Source: Chryseobacterium indologenes (GTDB lineage: Bacteria; Bacteroidota; Bacteroidia; Flavobacteriales; Weeksellaceae). Taken from it: a DNA stretch of 64,000 nt. Positions 59,955 through 64,000 of the stretch are shown piece by piece. The notes under the pieces are model-generated. The model was not told the DNA's origin. It worked only from the letters and a program-made list of their open reading frames with translations, and did no database searches. A program made the translations under genes and the position numbers. The stretch lies in the NCBI RefSeq assembly GCF_001295265.1, contig NZ_LJOD01000020.1:1-64000 (forward strand), given 5' to 3'. Positions within the stretch are counted from its first letter, which is position 1. The number at the start of each line of letters is the position of its first letter.

Positions 59955-59980
59955 TAAAAAAACCACGGAATTATCCGTGG
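59955..59980 (-). terminator. Terminator for the beta-barrel protein gene
   Basis: Stem CCACGGA (59963-59969) / TCCGTGG (59974-59980), followed by seven T residues on the minus strand. About 120 bases beyond the stop at 60102; the DNA between holds no gene. Confidence 0.8.
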
Positions 59981-60101
59981 CATTCATGAGAAAGTATCAC
60001 TTTTAAAGCTTTGTAATCGTCACGGCTTTATAGGTAAAAAATGAAAAGTTTGTTATGTATATTGTGTATGATGTATGTTATATTTTTTCAGAACCAGCCT
60101 G

Positions 60102-60608
60102 CTAAAATTTGTAAGAAAGTCCGGCTTTTCCACCTGAAGCAACCGTTCCTCCCCCCACTTCCACATTCACTGCGAAATGATCTGTGAAATAATATCTGGC
60201 ACCTGCCTGTCCTGCAAATCCTACTCCTGAAGCTTCACCGCCGGAATAATCATAATCTGATCCATTATAACGGTAAGAAAATGAGTTGTAAGCCAGCGTA
60301 ACTCCTGCATATACATCCCATTTACCGGGAATTTTAAGAAGCGTATTGAAATGGTAGTTGCCGTTAATGCCCGCTCCTATCCATCTTCCTTTGATGTCTC
60401 CTGAATATTTCTCAGAGGCCAGGCTAAACTCTGCACCCACCGTAATGTCGTTATGTATACCATAATCTAATCCTGCATACACAGGTATTCCCCATCCGTT
60501 TGCAACACCAAGGCCTACGTTCACCTGTGCTTCGCCTTTCTGCACTCTTTGTGCATTCATTATCCCAAACATGGAAATAAACCCCAGCAAATAAATTTTG
60601 TTTTTCAT
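60102..60608 (-). CDS. Small outer-membrane beta-barrel protein
   Basis: 168 residues with a signal peptide ending MNAQ. The mature part alternates amphipathic beta strands with Gly/Asn/Asp turns (EAQVNVGLGVANGWGIPVYAGLDYGIHNDITVGAEFSLAS, WDVYAGVTLAYNSFSYRYNGSDYDYSGGEASGVGFAGQAGARYYFTDHFAVNVEVGGGTVASGGKAGLSYKF). It ends in an aromatic residue, as outer-membrane barrels recognised by the BAM complex do. Probably an eight-stranded OmpA/OmpW-like barrel. The specific role is unknown. Confidence 0.85.
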   Translation of the reverse strand: MKNKIYLLGFISMFGIMNAQRVQKGEAQVNVGLGVANGWGIPVYAGLDYGIHNDITVGAEFSLASEKYSGDIKGRWIGAGINGNYHFNTLLKIPGKWDVYAGVTLAYNSFSYRYNGSDYDYSGGEASGVGFAGQAGARYYFTDHFAVNVEVGGGTVASGGKAGLSYKF

Positions 60609-60785
60609 TGATATAAAAATTTTGTATGTTATTTAACCTGCCTTTGAAGGCTTCTGCAAAACTATCGGAGGAAAGAGCACGATACAATCCTCAAAAAAAT
60701 GTAATTTTTTCTACCTTTTTCTAGGTATTTTTTACAGCTGGATTTTTGATTATATTCAGCCTTTGAATTTCGAATTAAACTCATA

Positions 60786-62780
60786 ATGAAGAGAATACTG
60801 CATTTCTTATGTTTTTTAAGCTGTTTCCCGTTGTATTCACAGGAGCTGTTTCCTCTTAATGAAAAAAAATATACAGATAGTCTTCAACAGGTAATCAACG
60901 GAAGCACAAACAGCCTTTCCAAAAGGGATGCTTATTTTATTTTATCCGATTATTACAGAAATTCAGACAGTTCATTAAGTAAGAAATATCTGGAAAACGG
61001 CAGAAAATCCGGAGAAAAAGATCCTTTTACTGCTGCTGAATATTCTTATTATGAAGGACAGTATTATTTTGATCAGGATAAAGAGAAAGCAGCGGCCTCG
61101 TACCAAAAAGCAATACAGATTCTCTCAAAATTCAAAGGAAAAAAATCTGATTTCTATAAAGCTTTATCCTGGTACAGCTACGGAATTACCAGAAAAAATA
61201 AAGAGGGCTATCCTTATTGTATTAAAATAATGCTTGAAAAAAGCCTCCCGACCGCTGAAGCCTATGGAAATACTAAAATGCTTGGATTTTTATATACCCA
61301 GCTGTCTCTTATGCTGACTTATAACGCCGAATTCGGAAAAGCAGAAAATTATAATACCAAAGCCATTCATATTCTTAAAGAGAAAGCTCCCCGATCTACT
61401 GAGCTATTTTATGCTTACCTCAGCAAATCAGGAAATTACAGCTACCAGGCTAAAGGCAGTCTTGGAAAAAAATTTCTGGATCAGGCGGAAAGAATGATTC
61501 TCCCCTATCCTGAATCTTCGGCCAACGCTGCTTATTATTATAATAAAGCTTTATATTTTATCACCCAGCAGGAAAATGAAAAGGCACTGGAAGCTATAGA
61601 AAAGGGTCTTTTCTATACTAAAAAGTTCAATATGAAGCTTCTGACGCAGATGTTTTATTTCCAAAAGTATGATGTCTATAAAAAGCTAAAAAAATATAAT
61701 GAGGCCAAGGATCTACTGGAAAATGTCCTCGCTGAGAAAACTCTGGGTATGGACCTTAACAACAGAAAGACCATCTACAGCCATTTATCCAGTCTCAACG
61801 AATTCATGGGAAATCCGGTTCAGGCCCTGGTCTGGGAAAAGAAATATTCAAAACTGAGCGACAGTTTGCATACGGAAAATGTAAAGCTTGAAATCAATAA
61901 ACTGGAAGCTCGGTTTAATGCCTCTGAAAAAGAGAAAAAAATAGCACTTCTCAATGCCGAGAAAAACCAGAAGCAGCTGGAGGTTAATAAAAAGAATTAC
62001 TATTTATGGGTACTCAGCCTAGCTATATTATTTCTTATAAGTCTGCTTACCTTTTTATTTGTTATTTACACCAACAATAAAAAGCTTTCTGAACAGAAAG
62101 AGATTAATCTTCAGCAGAAAATAGAGGATATTAAACAGAAAGAAGAACTGGCTCTTACCAAAGCCATTCTTGAAGGAGAAGAAAGGGAAAGAGAGCGTGT
62201 CGCTAAGGATCTTCACGATGGTCTTGGCGGAATGCTGGCGGGAGTTAAAATCAATCTTTCTACCTGGTCATCGGCACATCTTGACCCGGAACAGCATCAG
62301 GATTTTTATAAGATTCTGCACCAGCTTGACCACTCTGTAACGGAGCTCAGACATGTAGCCCGAAACCTGATGCCTGAGTCTTTATTTAATTTCGGATTGG
62401 AAACGGCCCTGAATGATCTGTGTGAATTCTATACCCGCAATGATCTGGATATATGTTTTCAGTCTATTAATATTGAAAAAGATATTCCTCTTACCATCCA
62501 GCTCAATATTTACAGAATTGTTCAGGAGCTGCTGGCTAATGCTGTAAAGCATGCGCAGGCCAGCAGTATTCTTCTTCAGTGTTCGCAGGCCGGTAACAGT
62601 TTTATGATCACGGTTGAAGATAATGGGAAAGGATTTGAAAAAAACAATAAAAACAATATCAAAAGCATGGGATTCAGAAATCTCAGAAACCGTGTGAATT
62701 ACCTGAAAGGAAAAATGGAAGTAAGCTCCGACAGTCAGGGCACAACGATTAATATAGAACTTACGATCAATGGAGAATAA
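60786..62780 (+). CDS. NarX-type (HisKA_3) sensor histidine kinase with tetratricopeptide repeats
   Basis: 664 residues. Signal peptide (about 1-19), a periplasmic tetratricopeptide region (about 50-380; for example EKALEAIEKGLFYTKKFNMKLLTQMFYFQKYDVYKKLKKYNEAKDLLENVL), a coiled coil, a membrane helix (about 403-427), a second coiled coil, then the HisKA_3 domain with phospho-acceptor His477 in ERERVAKDLHDGLGGMLAGVK. The ATPase domain follows (IVQELLANAVKHAQAS, VEDNGKGFEKN, MGFRNLRNRVNYLKGKMEV). Its gene overlaps the LuxR-type regulator by 11 bases, so the two are a cognate pair. Common in Bacteroidota; the signal is unknown. Confidence 0.93.
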   Translation: MKRILHFLCFLSCFPLYSQELFPLNEKKYTDSLQQVINGSTNSLSKRDAYFILSDYYRNSDSSLSKKYLENGRKSGEKDPFTAAEYSYYEGQYYFDQDKEKAAASYQKAIQILSKFKGKKSDFYKALSWYSYGITRKNKEGYPYCIKIMLEKSLPTAEAYGNTKMLGFLYTQLSLMLTYNAEFGKAENYNTKAIHILKEKAPRSTELFYAYLSKSGNYSYQAKGSLGKKFLDQAERMILPYPESSANAAYYYNKALYFITQQENEKALEAIEKGLFYTKKFNMKLLTQMFYFQKYDVYKKLKKYNEAKDLLENVLAEKTLGMDLNNRKTIYSHLSSLNEFMGNPVQALVWEKKYSKLSDSLHTENVKLEINKLEARFNASEKEKKIALLNAEKNQKQLEVNKKNYYLWVLSLAILFLISLLTFLFVIYTNNKKLSEQKEINLQQKIEDIKQKEELALTKAILEGEERERERVAKDLHDGLGGMLAGVKINLSTWSSAHLDPEQHQDFYKILHQLDHSVTELRHVARNLMPESLFNFGLETALNDLCEFYTRNDLDICFQSINIEKDIPLTIQLNIYRIVQELLANAVKHAQASSILLQCSQAGNSFMITVEDNGKGFEKNNKNNIKSMGFRNLRNRVNYLKGKMEVSSDSQGTTINIELTINGE

Positions 62781-63408
62781 AAAAATAAATATTGTTATTG
62801 TAGACGATCATCCGATTGTGATTGAAGGATTGAAAATGATGCTGAACAGTCAGCCTTTTTTTCACATCTCCGAAAGTTTTACTTCCGGTTCGGAAATTGT
62901 CAGCTTTATCCGTTCCAATGAAGTGGATATTATACTTCTGGATATTGCATTACCTGATGCCAACGGAACGGAACTTTGCCGGGAGATTAAGAAAATATCT
63001 CCGGAAACCTCTGTCATCATGTTCAGTAACAGATCGGAACGAAGTATCATCATGCAGTCTGTACAAAACGGGGCCAGCGGTTATCTGTTGAAAAATACGT
63101 CTATTGATGAATTGGTTGTATGTATTAAAGGAGCCCTTTCCGGAAATATTGTTTTCTGCCATGAGACGAAACAGATCATCAGCAGGCCTTCTTCAAACGA
63201 CCTTCCGATTCCGAGGCTTACCAAAAGGGAGAAACAGATCCTGCAGATGGTTGCCCGGGGAAAAACAAGTGCTATTATTGCAGAAGAGCTTTTTTTAAGT
63301 CCTCTTACCGTAGATACGCACCGAAAAAATCTGCTGCAGAAATTTCAGGCTAAAAACTCAACAGAACTGATCAACCTTGCTGTACAGATGCATCTGATGG
63401 AAGAATAA
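62770..63408 (+). CDS. NarL/LuxR-family response regulator
   Basis: 212 residues; the ATG at 62770 lies inside the last codons of the kinase gene (translational coupling). Receiver domain with VIVDDHPIVIEG and phospho-acceptor Asp in IILLDIALPDANG, Ser in IMFSNRSE and Lys in YLLKNTS. A C-terminal LuxR helix-turn-helix follows (LTKREKQILQMVARGKTSAIIAEELFLSPLTVDTHRKNLLQKFQAKNSTELINLA). Followed by a shared terminator. Targets unknown. Confidence 0.94.
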   Translation: MENKKINIVIVDDHPIVIEGLKMMLNSQPFFHISESFTSGSEIVSFIRSNEVDIILLDIALPDANGTELCREIKKISPETSVIMFSNRSERSIIMQSVQNGASGYLLKNTSIDELVVCIKGALSGNIVFCHETKQIISRPSSNDLPIPRLTKREKQILQMVARGKTSAIIAEELFLSPLTVDTHRKNLLQKFQAKNSTELINLAVQMHLMEE

Positions 63409-63417
63409 AACATAAAA

Positions 63418-63440
63418 AAACCGCTTTTAAGAAGCGGTTT
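63418..63440. terminator. Bidirectional terminator between the response regulator and lipoprotein genes
   Basis: 9-bp stem AAACCGCTT (63418-63426) / AAGCGGTTT (63432-63440), A- and T-rich on both sides, between two convergent stops. Confidence 0.88.
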
Positions 63441-63462
63441 CATTTATATTAAGAATGTAAAA

Positions 63463-63882
63463 TTACAATTCCAAGAAGCTATAATCAATAGAAGCTACCA
63501 TAGGACCTGCTCCTTTTTTCTTATCAGTTCTTACGATTTCTCCATCTATCCAAAGATTGATTACCAACTCTGAATCTGGTTGCGGAAGGTCTGCTTTAGC
63601 ATCAAGGTTAAGCTGTGCCTGGCTTGAATTTACAAAAAACTCACCACTGACCCATGTGGTTCCTACCGGATCAAATATATCAGTTTTTACAGTTCCTACC
63701 TGCGTTACGATAGCTTTAATCACTCCGCCTGAAGTTGTTTTTACTTCAAACTGAACAACATGGTCCTGAAATTCATCGTCATCATCTTTTTTACATGAGT
63801 TTAAAACGGTAATTACAGAAAATAATAAGACGAATAAAAAAGAAAGTCTAAGTAAACTTTTTGATTTGTAAAATTGCTTCAT
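63463..63882 (-). CDS. Hypothetical lipoprotein with acidic surface-export-like signal
   Basis: 139 residues from the ATG at 63882 (MKQFYKSKSLLRLSFLFVLLFSVITVLNSC); the frame open to 63960 is unlikely. Lipobox LNSC is followed by KKDDDDE, which resembles the lipoprotein export signal (basic residue then acidic run just after the cysteine) that sends Bacteroidota lipoproteins to the cell surface. The body is a single all-beta domain (HVVQFEVKTTSGGVIKAIVTQVGTVKT, then TWVSGEFFVNSSQAQLNLDAKADL and SELVINLWIDGEIVRTDKKKG), vaguely like MmpS-type or immunoglobulin-like domains. A TATATTTG -7-like box lies at 63909-63916. Function unknown. Confidence 0.82.
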   Translation of the reverse strand: MKQFYKSKSLLRLSFLFVLLFSVITVLNSCKKDDDDEFQDHVVQFEVKTTSGGVIKAIVTQVGTVKTDIFDPVGTTWVSGEFFVNSSQAQLNLDAKADLPQPDSELVINLWIDGEIVRTDKKKGAGPMVASIDYSFLEL

Positions 63883-64000
63883 TTCTCCAAATAGATTTTT
63901 TAATGTTTCAAATATAAGTTTTTTATTAATATAAAAATAACTTTTATGAAAAATTTCCAATAAAGATTTGCAAATAATATCAAATCAGCAAAACTGGAAT

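Noticed and set aside
1..64000. CRISPR arrays, tRNA or rRNA genes, prophage, integrative element
   Set aside because: No regularly spaced repeats, no cloverleaf-like sequences in gene gaps and no integrase or phage genes were seen on reading.

Overview
The window looks like a chromosomal segment of a flavobacterium of the Chryseobacterium/Elizabethkingia type. It is AT-rich, and ribosome binding sites are essentially absent. Several starts follow promoters of the Bacteroidota type (TTG, a spacer of about 19, then TAnnTTTG). Content typical of the phylum includes a SusC/RagA receptor start, the gliding/T9SS lipoprotein GldD, Bacteroidota-type T6SS sheath proteins, M13 and M1 secreted peptidases and many lipoproteins. 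I see no rRNA, tRNA, CRISPR array, prophage or intact insertion sequence. Genus and species are inferred from protein style only.

Layout, left to right. 1-10 kb: a truncated SusC-like receptor, HMG-CoA synthase (mevalonate pathway), an operon of serine hydrolase, 76-aa protein and M1 aminopeptidase, thymidylate synthase, a GreA/GreB-like protein, a GH13 amylase lipoprotein and a pRiA4b ORF-3-like protein with a very acidic tail. 10-16 kb: a PhoR/PhoB-like two-component pair divergent from a TonB receptor and a beta-helix lipoprotein. 16-21 kb: two CodA-like amidohydrolases, one with a Tat-like signal, around an AraC regulator and an ankyrin lipoprotein. 21-31 kb: housekeeping genes (hemL, a LysM glucosaminidase, a PLP enzyme, an alpha/beta hydrolase, a nitronate monooxygenase, a SurA-like isomerase, a PfkB kinase, gldD, mutY). 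31-41 kb: an isolated tssB-tssC sheath pair, then three tandem M13 metallopeptidases. 41-47 kb: cinA, a small acidic protein, a lipocalin, and a LytS/LytTR-type two-component system whose kinase and regulator are separated by three genes. 48-52 kb: SIMPL-domain, DUF4139 and von Willebrand A proteins. 52-64 kb: an FAD oxidoreductase, a SpoIIAA-like protein, an MFS exporter with a divergent AraC regulator, lipA, a sigma factor, tyrS, a beta-barrel protein, a NarX/NarL-type two-component pair and a lipoprotein with an acidic surface-export-like signal.

The most interesting signal is a direct repeat, ACCAAGT-N14-ACCAAGT (period 21 bp, two helical turns). It occurs three times and only in non-coding DNA: about 60 bp upstream of the LytS-like kinase gene, of the SIMPL gene and of the DUF4139-vWA operon. 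In the last two the spacing to a TAATTTTA -7-like element is identical (27 bp). This fits a LytTR-regulator operator and suggests that the kinase/regulator pair controls itself and an uncharacterised envelope module (SIMPL, DUF4139, vWA). Other points of note are the orphan T6SS sheath pair, the recent M13 duplication that includes its terminator, and several families of short palindromic or MITE-like intergenic repeats.
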